Positions 41,568 to 49,281 of a DNA stretch of 64,000 nucleotides are shown here, piece after piece (positions within the stretch are counted from its first letter, which is position 1; every line of letters begins with the position of its first letter). The DNA is taken from assembly GCF_041434935.1 (NCBI RefSeq), contig NZ_CP107964.1, forward strand, positions 7,237,001-7,301,000, in the 5' to 3' direction. This DNA is from Kitasatospora sp. NBC_00374 (lineage in GTDB: Bacteria; Actinomycetota; Actinomycetes; Streptomycetales; Streptomycetaceae). The notes under the pieces were generated by a model, which searched no databases, was not told the DNA's origin, and saw only the letters and a list, made by a program, of their open reading frames with translations. A program made the translations under genes and the position numbers.

Positions 41568-42857
41568 TCAGGCCAGCAGCAGCGCCCGGTCCCACCGGGA
41601 CGCGGGGGCGGTGTCGGTGGCGAAGGTGTGCAGCGCGAGGGCGGCGCCGGCCGCGCCGGTCAGGAACCCGGCCGGGTGCTCGTCCGGGTCCCGCCGCCCG
41701 GGCCCGGCGGCGAAGCCGAACGGGCCGTCCCGGTCGACCAGTTCCAGCAGCCGGGCGGCGATCCGCGGCACCTGCGCGGTGAGCCGGGGGTCGCCGCTGT
41801 CCCGGGCGGCGCGCCAGGTGGTCTGGAGCAGCCCGGCCCAGCCGTGGCAGAGCCCGGCCTCGTCGAGCGGCGGGGAGTGCGGCTGGTCCAGCCGGGTCAG
41901 CGCGTCGCGCAGGGCCGCCACACCCGCGTCCCGCCACGGCCGGACGTCCAGGGCGAGGCCGGCCAGCTGGAGGCTGCGGGCGATGCCGGGGCCGCCGTAG
42001 CACCACGAGGGGCGGCCGGCCCGGCCGTCGTGGGCCGGGCCGAGGGTCAGCTGGCCGGGCCACCAGACCCCGGCGGCGTCCCGCTCGGCCCGTTCGCACA
42101 GCCACCGGGCGAGCACGGTGATCGCGGCCCGCTGGCCCGGCACCCGGACGCCTTGGCGCCAGGCGAGCGCGAGCAGGGCGAGCGGCCCGGGCACCCCGTG
42201 CGCGGCCCCGAGGTTGGCGTGCCCGTCGGCCGGGTGGACCGGACGGTAGGTGGCGCCGTCCTGCGCCACCCACCAGCCGGGCAGTTCGCGGCCCTCCGTC
42301 CGGACGGGCAGGGCGAGGCCCGCCAGGGTGGCGATCACCTGGGCGGTCGGGCCGGGCCGGTCGAGCTCCAGCAGGTGTGCGCCCAGCCCGGCGAGACCGG
42401 AGATCGTGTCGTACCCGGCCAGCGTGGTGCAGGCCCGGCCGGCCGCGATCCGCGCCTGCTCGCCGTCCGCCCGGCGCCCGGCCAGGGTCGCGACCTGGTC
42501 GGCGAGATGGGTCCGGGCCCTGGCGTGGCCGGTTGGGGACGGTGCGGTGCGGTGCAGGGCGAAGGAGAGCGCCGCGACCGGCCCGTACAGCCCCTGCGGC
42601 CCGGGCGCGGGGGGTTGCCCGGGCTGCCGGGCGAGGTCGGCGGCCCGTGCCAGCCAGCGCAGGGCTGCGGTGCGGTGCCCCGGGTCACGGTGGGCCAACT
42701 CCGCGTGCAGCAGGGCGATCCCGGGCGCGCCGTCGCTCAGGCTGCCGGCCCGGAAGGCGGACGGGGACGGCCCGTCCGGCGCCTGGACGACGTTCGGGTC
42801 GGCCAGCCGCCGTGCGGTGGCGGCGACCACCAGGGCCGCCCGCTGTCGAAGGCTCAC
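41568..42857 (-). CDS. lanC: Lanthionine synthetase C-like cyclase (429 aa)
   Basis: LanC alpha-toroid. Zinc ligands are Cys286 in RPSWCYGGPG and Cys337-His338 in AGLCHGWAG; the catalytic His is at AAHGVPG (about 220). Gly-rich repeats ending each helix pair are present (DGAPGIALLHAEL, QGLYGPVAALSFAL, TISGLAGLGAHLLEL, FLTGAAGAALALHTF). It catalyses thiol addition to dehydroamino acids to form (methyl)lanthionine. The GTG start overlaps the LanB stop by 4 bp (GTGA). Length is typical. The order LanB-LanC directly after the precursor is standard for class I. Confidence 0.95.
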   Translation of the reverse strand: MSLRQRAALVVAATARRLADPNVVQAPDGPSPSAFRAGSLSDGAPGIALLHAELAHRDPGHRTAALRWLARAADLARQPGQPPAPGPQGLYGPVAALSFALHRTAPSPTGHARARTHLADQVATLAGRRADGEQARIAAGRACTTLAGYDTISGLAGLGAHLLELDRPGPTAQVIATLAGLALPVRTEGRELPGWWVAQDGATYRPVHPADGHANLGAAHGVPGPLALLALAWRQGVRVPGQRAAITVLARWLCERAERDAAGVWWPGQLTLGPAHDGRAGRPSWCYGGPGIARSLQLAGLALDVRPWRDAGVAALRDALTRLDQPHSPPLDEAGLCHGWAGLLQTTWRAARDSGDPRLTAQVPRIAARLLELVDRDGPFGFAAGPGRRDPDEHPAGFLTGAAGAALALHTFATDTAPASRWDRALLLA

Positions 42858-45800
42858 CGGGCGGCCCTGCCGCGGTCCAGCCGGCTGCGCAGGGCGACGG
42901 CGGCGAGCGCGAAGGCCCGTTCCTCGGCGGGCCGGTCGATGCCGACCAGGCGGTTGTGGTGCAGGTGCAGCAGCGCGTCCAGCGCCCCGGCGGCGCCCGA
43001 CCCGCCGTCCAGCGCGCGCAGCCGGTCGCCGTACGCGGTCAGGGCCGGGGCCCGGCGTTCCCAGCAGGCGGCCAGGGCCGGGCCGCCGGGACGTGCCCGC
43101 AGCCGGTCCCAGCCGCCGAACGGGTCGATCAGCTCCCGGGCCAGGTCCTTGGCCTCCCGGTCGGGCTCGGCGGCGCCCGGCGGGCGGGCCCGGGCCAGCA
43201 GGTGCCGTACGCCCTGCTCGGGCCCGGCCACCCGGCAGGCCAGGTCGACGTAGCCGGCCGCGGCCAGCACGGTGCGTTCCAGGTCGAGTTCACGCCGGTC
43301 GAGCAGGGCGAGCTGCGCCAGGCAGGCGGCGCTGTCCGCCTCGAACGCGGCCTCGGCCGCGGCGCGGGCCTGTGCGCCGCCGTAGCGTTCGAGCTCCGGT
43401 TCGTAGGTGTCCAGCGTCAGCCGGCCGGCCAGCCCGGCCGTCACCAGCGCGTCGGACCAGGTGTTGAGGCCCGGCAGCACCTGGGCGGCGAGGACGGCCG
43501 GGTCGCCGTGGATGCGCAGCCGCAGATGGGCGTCCGGATCGCGGTAGCGCAGGAAGAACCAGCGCCGCACCAGGCCGTCCAGGCCGTCCAGCAGCCGGGG
43601 GAGCCGGTGGGTGAGGATCTCGTCCTGCCGCTCGGGGGAGCAGTACACCTTGCCGTACAGCCAGTCGGAGCCCGGGCCGTGCGCGGTGCGTTCGCGGCGC
43701 GGCTCCGGGTAGCGCAGCGGGCGGGCCGGCGGGGTGGCGGCGTGGCGGCGCAGCAGCGGGAAGGCGATCTCGTTGGTCCGGCCGGCGGGCTCCCGCGGGC
43801 CGGCGGCCAGCCAGCCGGTGCCGTGGCCGCAGCCGGTGGGGAGCTCCTGAAGGACGGCCCCCGGGCGGCGCAGCCACTCGTCCCTGAGCAGCGCGCGGTG
43901 GAACGGCCGTCGCAGGTCCAGGGCGATCCGGTTGTCGCCGTTGACGCTCTCCACCTCGTCCGGCACCCGCCAGCGCTCCCGCCAGGCGGCGAAGCGGCGC
44001 TCCCAGGCGTCGGCGCCGGTGGCGCGGTCCTGGAGCGACGGATCGGTCGGACGCCAGCGGGCGGGGGACAGTACCGTCCGCCCGCGCCGGACCCGGGGCA
44101 GGTAGGGCAGGGTGTCGGCGGTGCCCCAGCGCCAGCGGGGCCAGGCCGGCCCGCCGTGCTGGGTGATCTCGTGCAGGAAGCGGGCCGCGTTCGGCGCGTG
44201 CCACATGGTCGCCAGCATGCTGGGGACGACCGGGACCACCTCTCGGCCGAGCCGGGGAGCGACGACCGCCAGGCGCCGCACGTCCGCCACCACGGCGAGG
44301 TCGGAGACGCCGAGCACGGTGGCGTCGGTCCGGTCGGCGAAGGCGGCGAGGACGATGGTGTGCGGCAGCCGGCGCGGCACCATGGCCACGTTGGCGGTGG
44401 CCCCGCGCGGTGGCGGGAAGCAGAGCTGCGCCTTCACCGCGTCCGGGTCGGTGGTGGGGAGGTCGCGCACGACCGCGGTGACCAGGTCGTCGGCGGTGCC
44501 CAGGACCCGCCCGAAGCGGCCGGCGTGGGCGCCGGCCGTCCTGGCACCACCGGTGATCACCAACCGGAACGCGCCGTCGGCCAGGCCCTCGGGCGAGTCG
44601 GCCAGCAGCTGGGCGAGGATCTCGAACGAGGCCGGCGGGGCCGGCTCCGGCCCGCCCGGTTCGGCGGCCGTCAGCCGGTCGAGCAGGTCGTCGTCGAGGA
44701 CGAGTTCCGGCGCGCCGATGATGGACGCCTCCTGGGCGAGCGTGGTGAGCAGCCGGTCCTGCGCGCCGGGCTCGCCGCCCTCGGCCCGCAACTGCCGTGC
44801 GGTGACCGGCAGTCGGTAGCCGGCCGGGCCGCCCAGGCCGAGGTCGGGGTCGAGCAGCTCGGTCAGCGGCACGGCCCGTCCGGCGCCGTAGCGTTCCAGG
44901 AAGTCCTCGTGGTACTGGCGCAGATGGGCGGGTCCCGGCCGGTGCGCGGACAGCCGCCACAGCGCCTCGGCGGCCTGCTCGACCTCCGCCCGGACGACGG
45001 GTGGCAGCCGGACGTCCACATCCAGCCCCAGGTCGACCTGGACCAGGTGCTCGGCCGGGTGCAGCCGGTGCATCCGCCCGGTGGCGGCGTTGCGGGCCGC
45101 TCGGCCGGAGCCCAGCGGCGTTGCCGCGTACTGCGCCAACTCGTCCTGTATGGAAGAGAGTTCGTCGACAGTCCCGGCCACCCGCGGGGGCAGGACGGCC
45201 GTGCCGGGGGCGAGCAGGGCCAGGACGTGGCCCAGCGGCTCGGCGGCCTCCGTCGGCGGGCGCAGCTCGGTCAGCAGCACCTCCGCGCCGACCAGGTCGG
45301 CGAGCAGCCGCTCGACGGTGCCGGGGGCGGCGCCGGGGTACGCGTCGAGCAGATGACGGTGCAGTTCGCCGAACGGCACCGGCCGCGCGGCCCGTTCGAG
45401 CACGCGCAGGACCACCTCGCCGGCCCGCACCGAGACCTCCTGCGCGGCCGGCCGCGCGCCCGCGCCGGGGGACGGGACGTACGGGACGACCAGTCGGCCG
45501 CCGCGGACGAAGCACAGGTCGTTGGCGGTCACCCGGAGCAGCCGCAGCACGGCCGGCTCCCGTTCCAGCCCGGCGACCACCTCGGTCAGCCAGCCCATGT
45601 CGGGGCGGACGGCCTTCACGTGGCGCTCGCCCCAGCGGACCTCCGGCGCGTCGGCGAAGCCGATCGCGGCGACCCCGGCCATCGTGCCGAACGGTGTCGC
45701 CCGGCCGGACATCCGCAGCCGGTAGCGGGCGACCGCCCGGACGGCCCGGCGCAGCTGCTTCGCCCGCACGGGGGCGCCGGCCACCACCCGGTCGAGGATC

Positions 45801-46054
45801 CGGCTGAGCGAGGGGCTGGCGAGCGCCACCGCCTCGCGCAGCGGGGCGTCCGCGGCCGCGGCGGCCAGCCGGGCGCGCAGCGCCTCCTCGGTGCCGGTGT
45901 CGTCGGTGTCCGCCGGGCCGGTGCCCGCCGTTGTGCCGGAGTCCTCGGCCGGGCGGGTCGGGCGGACCGCCGCGCGGAACAGGGGGGTGTCCGCACACCG
46001 GAAGGTGGACGGGCCGGGGGCGGTGCCGCCCCGGGGGGTTGCGGGTGCCTCCAT
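42854..46054 (-). CDS. lanB: Class I lantibiotic dehydratase, full length (1066 aa)
   Basis: Contains both halves of LanB in one chain. The glutamylation domain occupies about 25-760 (early TPLFRAAVRPTRPA, then LKQLRRAVRAVARYRLRMSG-like AKQLRRAVRAVARYRLRMSG and RATPFGTMAGVAAIGF). The elimination (SpaB C-terminal/thiopeptide-type) domain starts at about 796 (WLYGKVYCSPERQDEIL, VRRWFFLRYRDPDAHLRLRI). LanB uses glutamyl-tRNA to activate Ser/Thr and then eliminates glutamate to give Dha/Dhb. So this window holds two different tRNA-using peptide systems. The ATG at 46054 lies 87 bp after the precursor stop with a hairpin between. The next gene overlaps it. Confidence 0.94.
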   Translation of the reverse strand: MEAPATPRGGTAPGPSTFRCADTPLFRAAVRPTRPAEDSGTTAGTGPADTDDTGTEEALRARLAAAAADAPLREAVALASPSLSRILDRVVAGAPVRAKQLRRAVRAVARYRLRMSGRATPFGTMAGVAAIGFADAPEVRWGERHVKAVRPDMGWLTEVVAGLEREPAVLRLLRVTANDLCFVRGGRLVVPYVPSPGAGARPAAQEVSVRAGEVVLRVLERAARPVPFGELHRHLLDAYPGAAPGTVERLLADLVGAEVLLTELRPPTEAAEPLGHVLALLAPGTAVLPPRVAGTVDELSSIQDELAQYAATPLGSGRAARNAATGRMHRLHPAEHLVQVDLGLDVDVRLPPVVRAEVEQAAEALWRLSAHRPGPAHLRQYHEDFLERYGAGRAVPLTELLDPDLGLGGPAGYRLPVTARQLRAEGGEPGAQDRLLTTLAQEASIIGAPELVLDDDLLDRLTAAEPGGPEPAPPASFEILAQLLADSPEGLADGAFRLVITGGARTAGAHAGRFGRVLGTADDLVTAVVRDLPTTDPDAVKAQLCFPPPRGATANVAMVPRRLPHTIVLAAFADRTDATVLGVSDLAVVADVRRLAVVAPRLGREVVPVVPSMLATMWHAPNAARFLHEITQHGGPAWPRWRWGTADTLPYLPRVRRGRTVLSPARWRPTDPSLQDRATGADAWERRFAAWRERWRVPDEVESVNGDNRIALDLRRPFHRALLRDEWLRRPGAVLQELPTGCGHGTGWLAAGPREPAGRTNEIAFPLLRRHAATPPARPLRYPEPRRERTAHGPGSDWLYGKVYCSPERQDEILTHRLPRLLDGLDGLVRRWFFLRYRDPDAHLRLRIHGDPAVLAAQVLPGLNTWSDALVTAGLAGRLTLDTYEPELERYGGAQARAAAEAAFEADSAACLAQLALLDRRELDLERTVLAAAGYVDLACRVAGPEQGVRHLLARARPPGAAEPDREAKDLARELIDPFGGWDRLRARPGGPALAACWERRAPALTAYGDRLRALDGGSGAAGALDALLHLHHNRLVGIDRPAEERAFALAAVALRSRLDRGRAAR

Positions 46055-46084
46055 CGGGATGCTGCCTTCTCCTCTGCCGAAACG

Positions 46085-46119
46085 GGTGAGGCGGCCCGTG
46101 GTCGACGGGCCGCCTCACC
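46085..46119 (-). terminator. Intercistronic hairpin between precursor and LanB genes
   Basis: Perfect 15-bp stem: GGTGAGGCGGCCCGT (46085-46099) and ACGGGCCGCCTCACC (46105-46119) with a 5-nt loop. It sits 22 bp downstream of the precursor stop and 31 bp before the LanB start. The position suggests partial termination or mRNA stabilisation, so that precursor peptide exceeds enzyme. Confidence 0.8.
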
Positions 46120-46141
46120 GGGACATCTGCCGGACCGACCG

Positions 46142-46267
46142 TCAGATGGTGGTCTTGCAGTAGAACGGCCAGGAGCCGGTCGCGGCCTGGGCGTCGGCCT
46201 GCTCGCCCTCGGCGGGGGCGGCGATCTCGATGATGTCCAGCTCGAACAGCTCGCTGAGGTCGTTCAT
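46142..46267 (-). CDS. lanA: Class I lanthipeptide precursor, FxLD-type leader (41 aa)
   Basis: The ATG at 46267 has GAGGAG seven bases upstream. The leader starts MNDLSELFELDIIEIAAPAE. F-E-L-D (residues 8-11) matches the F-x-L-D/FNLD recognition motif of class I leaders. An acidic/Ala segment EGEQADAQA follows, with the core at the end: ATGSWPFYCKTTI. The core has one Cys, one Ser and three Thr, so at most one (methyl)lanthionine ring. The likeliest is Ser-to-Cys across W-P-F-Y, with possible Dhb residues in the C-terminal K-T-T-I. LanB follows directly. The leader cleavage site and protease are not evident. An upstream in-frame extension is Arg-rich and rejected. Confidence 0.88.
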   Translation of the reverse strand: MNDLSELFELDIIEIAAPAEGEQADAQAATGSWPFYCKTTI

Positions 46268-46429
46268 GGTGACTCCTCGGGTGAGGTCTCGCCCCCGTCT
46301 CCGGTGGCGGCGTCCGGGCGGTTCCCGGGCGGCTGCCACCACGGTAGGAAGCCCCGATCGACCGCCGATCGACGTCGGATCACCGCCGGGTCGACGGGCC
46401 CGGGGCGCCGCCGGGCGCGGGCACGACGA

Positions 46430-46463
46430 CGGCCGGCCGGATCCGAAGGGATCCGGCCGGCCG
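46430..46463 (-). terminator. 15-bp hairpin terminator upstream of the lanthipeptide operon
   Basis: CGGCCGGCCGGATCC (46430-46444), GAAG loop, GGATCCGGCCGGCCG (46449-46463). It lies just past the stop of the leftward Zn-ribbon gene. It insulates the lanA promoter (about 46268-46430) from read-through of the acyl-CoA regulon. Confidence 0.85.
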
Positions 46464-46511
46464 GGTGGGCGCTGGTGCCGTCACGGGTCGTGGCGGCGGA
46501 CGGGGAAGTGG

Positions 46512-46922
46512 TCAGGCCGTCCAGGCGGTCGGGCCGGTGGGCGCCGTCGCACAGAGGCGGAAGGTGAGCATGCGGCCGTCGTCGTCCGACACGGCGAGCT
46601 GGACGCGGGCGCCGATCGGCACCGCGCCGGGCAGGCCTCCGATCACACCGGCCTGGACGGTGAAGCCCTCGTCCAGGGCCACCAGGTACGGGCGGCCGGG
46701 GTAGAGGCCCCGACGGGTCGGGCGGAGCAGCCGCCGGACGGTGCCGGCACCCGCGCTGAGCTGCTCGGCGAGGTCGGCGGAGCCGCAGACCGTGCAAAGC
46801 AGGGAGCCCGCCGGCATCGCCGAGTGGCACCAGTGGCACAGGTGGTAGCGCAGCGCGCTGTCGGTGCCGGTCGGGGCCGTGGTGAGCAGCCCGGTGGGTG
46901 CGAAGGCGGTGAGCGGTGTCAT
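46512..46922 (-). CDS. DUF35-type Zn-ribbon/OB-fold protein (136 aa)
   Basis: The N-terminal rubredoxin-like zinc ribbon YHLCHWCHSAMPAGSLLCTV (C-x2-C ... C-x2-C, about residues 26-50) is followed by an OB-fold: RRGLYPGRPYLVALDEGF and VPIGARVQLAVSDDDGRML. DUF35 proteins pair with thiolases, acyl-CoA or hydroxyacyl-CoA enzymes as acyl-CoA-binding subunits. No thiolase is adjacent, but the promoter boxes upstream (47009-47043) are the same as those before the acyl-CoA dehydrogenase gene, linking it functionally to acyl-CoA metabolism. ATG at 46922. Confidence 0.85.
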   Translation of the reverse strand: MTPLTAFAPTGLLTTAPTGTDSALRYHLCHWCHSAMPAGSLLCTVCGSADLAEQLSAGAGTVRRLLRPTRRGLYPGRPYLVALDEGFTVQAGVIGGLPGAVPIGARVQLAVSDDDGRMLTFRLCATAPTGPTAWTA

Positions 46923-47008
46923 CGCGCACCTCCGCCGAACGCCGACGACCAGTTGCCAGTGCTGACCATGTCCGGCTCCTCCCCGGTGGATGCTGCTCAG
47001 GAAGATAT

Positions 47009-47043
47009 GGCACTCAGTGCCCCGTGTAAAGGCACTGAGTTCC
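47009..47043. promoter_or_regulatory. Two-box operator upstream of the Zn-ribbon gene
   Basis: GGCACTCAGTGCC (47009-47021, perfect 6-bp arms) and GGCACTGAGTTCC (47031-47043), centres 22 bp apart. The same motif and spacing occur at 47891-47926 beside the TetR gene. It probably binds that TetR protein as two dimers. Confidence 0.75.
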
Positions 47044-47096
47044 CTCTGTGGTCCCGCCGTCCGTCCGGGGGTGCCGGCGGCCCGCCGGTGACGGGC

Positions 47097-47834
47097 TCAG
47101 CCGTCCAGCGCCGACTCGATCCCCTGCACCACCCGCCACATCGGGGTGCCGCGCCGGGCCACCAGGACCACCACGTCCTCGGCGGGCTCCGGGCCGTCCC
47201 CGCCGTCGGGCCGCGGCTGCTCGCTCCAGGTGCCGACGACGAAGTCCAGCGCCAGGTCGACGGCCTCCCGGACGTCGCCGGCCCCGCCGGAGCGCAGCCA
47301 GGTGCGCAGGGCGTGGTTGTGCGCGGCGACCACGGCCGCGGCCACCACGTCGGCCCGCAGGGCCCCGTCGGACCGGGCCGAGTAGCGGGCCCGGAGATGG
47401 GCGGCGAGCGTGCGCTCGTAGCGCCAGACCACGGACAGCTCGTGGATCCGCAGGTTGGGGACCTTCCTGGTGAGCAGGTAGCGCTCGACCGAGAAGGTCG
47501 GGTTGGCCGCGTACATCCGCAGCACCAGGCGGGCCGCGTCGCAGACCTGGACCACCGGGTCGCCGCCGTCCCCGCAGTCGTCCAGGAAGGCGGTCATCTC
47601 GGTCAGCGCACCCTCGTGGTCGGGGAAGACCACGTCCTCCTTGGAGGGGAAGTAGCGGAAGAACGACCGCCGCCCGACCCCGGCCAGCCCGGTGATGTCG
47701 TCGATCGTGGTCTGCTCGAACCCGCGCTCCAGGAACAGCTGGAAGGCCGCCTCGATGAGGGCGTCCCGGGTGGTCGGCTTCCCGCCGCCCGCGCCCGCAC
47801 CCGCGCCCTGGACCTGCTCCTGCACCTCGCTCAT
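47097..47834 (-). CDS. TetR-family regulator (245 aa)
   Basis: The N-terminal HTH is clear: TRDALIEAAFQLFLERGFEQ, TTIDDITGLAGVGRRSFFRY and FPSKEDVVFPDHEGALTEM (residues about 22-75). The ligand-binding half includes ERYLLTRKVPNLRIHELSVV and the helical VVAAAVVAAHNHALRTWL. It is divergent from the acyl-CoA dehydrogenase gene with two operator-like boxes between them, and a second copy of the box pair precedes the Zn-ribbon gene. It is therefore likely a repressor responding to an acyl-CoA or related metabolite. ATG at 47834. The C-terminal tail VVLVARRGTPMWRVVQGIE is beyond the standard domain. Confidence 0.92.
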   Translation of the reverse strand: MSEVQEQVQGAGAGAGGGKPTTRDALIEAAFQLFLERGFEQTTIDDITGLAGVGRRSFFRYFPSKEDVVFPDHEGALTEMTAFLDDCGDGGDPVVQVCDAARLVLRMYAANPTFSVERYLLTRKVPNLRIHELSVVWRYERTLAAHLRARYSARSDGALRADVVAAAVVAAHNHALRTWLRSGGAGDVREAVDLALDFVVGTWSEQPRPDGGDGPEPAEDVVVLVARRGTPMWRVVQGIESALDG

Positions 47835-47890
47835 GGGTGGACGGTAGCACCGGTGACGGGGCCGGAATGCCGCCCGGAGGGTGGCCGGAC

Positions 47891-47926
47891 GGCACTGAGT
47901 GTGCATAATCAGGGGTACTGAGTGCC
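47891..47926. promoter_or_regulatory. Two-box operator between TetR and acyl-CoA dehydrogenase genes
   Basis: GGCACTGAGTGTG (47891-47903) and GGTACTGAGTGCC (47914-47926), centres 23 bp apart, with an AT-rich GCATAATC between. AAGGAG (47934-47939) follows as the Shine-Dalgarno of the dehydrogenase. Placement fits autorepression plus control of the dehydrogenase. Confidence 0.78.
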
Positions 47927-47949
47927 ACACCTTAAGGAGCTGTCCCATC

Positions 47950-49101
47950 ATGAGTCAGGACTTCGACCTCTTCCGGCTCAGCGAGGAGCACGAGATGCTC
48001 CGTGAGGCGGTGCGTTCGCTGGCGGAGGCGAAGATCGCTCCGTTCGCGGCGGAGGTGGACGAGCAGGGGCGGTTCCCGCAGGAGGCGCTGGACGCGTTGC
48101 AGGGCAGCGACCTGCATGCGGTGCATGTGCCGGAGGAGTACGGCGGTGCGGGGGCGGACGCGCTGGCGACGGTGCTGGTGATCGAGGAGGTGGCGCGGGT
48201 GTGTGCCTCGTCGTCGCTGATTCCGGCGGTCAACAAGCTGGGTTCGCTGCCGGTGCAGCTGTCGGGCTCGGAGGAGCTGAAGGCGAAGTACCTGGGGGCG
48301 TTGGCGCGTGGTGAGGGGATGTTCTCGTACTGCCTGTCGGAGCCGGAGGCGGGTTCGGACGCGGCGGGGATGAGGACCCGGGCGGTGCGGGACGGTGACT
48401 TCTGGGTGCTGAACGGTGTGAAGCGGTGGATCACCAATGCCGGGGTGTCGGAGTTCTACACGGTGATGGCGGTGACGGATCCGTCGTTGCGGTCGAAGGG
48501 GATTTCGGCGTTCGTGGTGGAGAAGGGCGATGCGGGGGTGTCGTTCGGGGCGCCGGAGAAGAAGTTGGGGATCAAGGGGTCGCCGACGCGTGAGGTGTAC
48601 TTCGACAATGTGCGGATTCCGGCGGACCGGATGATCGGTGCGGAGGGTACGGGTTTCGCGACGGCGATGAAGACGCTGGACCACACCCGGGTGACGATCG
48701 CGGCGCAGGCGATCGGTATCGCGCAGGGTGCGTTGGACTACGCGAAGGGGTACGTGAAGGAGCGCAAGCAGTTCGGGAAGGCGATCGCGGAGTTCCAGGG
48801 TGTGCAGTTCATGCTGGCGGACATGGCGATGAAGCTGGAGGCGGCGCGGCAGCTGACGTATGCGGCGGCGGCGAAGTCGCAGCGTACGGACGGTGATCTG
48901 ACGTTCTTCGGGGCGGCGGCGAAGTGTTTCGCGTCGGATGTGGCGATGGAGGTGACCACGGACGCGGTGCAGTTGCTGGGTGGTTACGGCTACACCCGGG
49001 ACTACCCGGTGGAGCGGATGATGCGGGACGCGAAGATCACCCAGATCTACGAGGGCACCAACCAGGTCCAGCGCATCGTGATGGCCCGCAACCTCCCGTA
49101 G
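47950..49101 (+). CDS. Acyl-CoA dehydrogenase (383 aa)
   Basis: Full-length acyl-CoA dehydrogenase. The N-domain is LSEEHEMLREAVRSLAEAK. FAD/substrate loops are YCLSEPEAGSDAAGMRTRA and WVLNGVKRWITNAGVSEFY. The C-domain has RKQFGKAIAEFQGVQFMLAD. The catalytic Glu is expected in the IYEGTNQVQRIVMARNLP end motif (Glu of YEGT). It catalyses alpha,beta-desaturation of an acyl-CoA, passing electrons to ETF. Four-fold degenerate codons in the central part end in G far more often than in neighbouring genes, where C dominates. The gene is preceded by a paired TetR operator and AAGGAG. Substrate chain length is not readable. Confidence 0.95.
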   Translation: MSQDFDLFRLSEEHEMLREAVRSLAEAKIAPFAAEVDEQGRFPQEALDALQGSDLHAVHVPEEYGGAGADALATVLVIEEVARVCASSSLIPAVNKLGSLPVQLSGSEELKAKYLGALARGEGMFSYCLSEPEAGSDAAGMRTRAVRDGDFWVLNGVKRWITNAGVSEFYTVMAVTDPSLRSKGISAFVVEKGDAGVSFGAPEKKLGIKGSPTREVYFDNVRIPADRMIGAEGTGFATAMKTLDHTRVTIAAQAIGIAQGALDYAKGYVKERKQFGKAIAEFQGVQFMLADMAMKLEAARQLTYAAAAKSQRTDGDLTFFGAAAKCFASDVAMEVTTDAVQLLGGYGYTRDYPVERMMRDAKITQIYEGTNQVQRIVMARNLP

Positions 49102-49120
49102 GTCCGGCGCACACCTCGAA

Positions 49121-49154
49121 GGGCCGGCCCCCGGTACGTACCGGGGGCCGGCCC
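49121..49154. terminator. 34-bp perfect palindrome, bidirectional terminator
   Basis: GGGCCGGCCCCCGGTAC (49121-49137) followed directly by its complement to 49154. The flanking A (49120) and T (49155) also pair. It lies 19 bp after the acyl-CoA dehydrogenase stop, between convergent genes. Confidence 0.85.
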
Positions 49155-49281
49155 TCTCGCATCCTCCCCGGGACCGGGACGGCCGCTCCTCCCACGGCCC
49201 GGGACGGGCCGGAACAGGCTCGGCCGGATCCTGATGCGCACCCGCACCGGGCTGCGGGCCGACCTCCGGTAGGAGGCCGGG

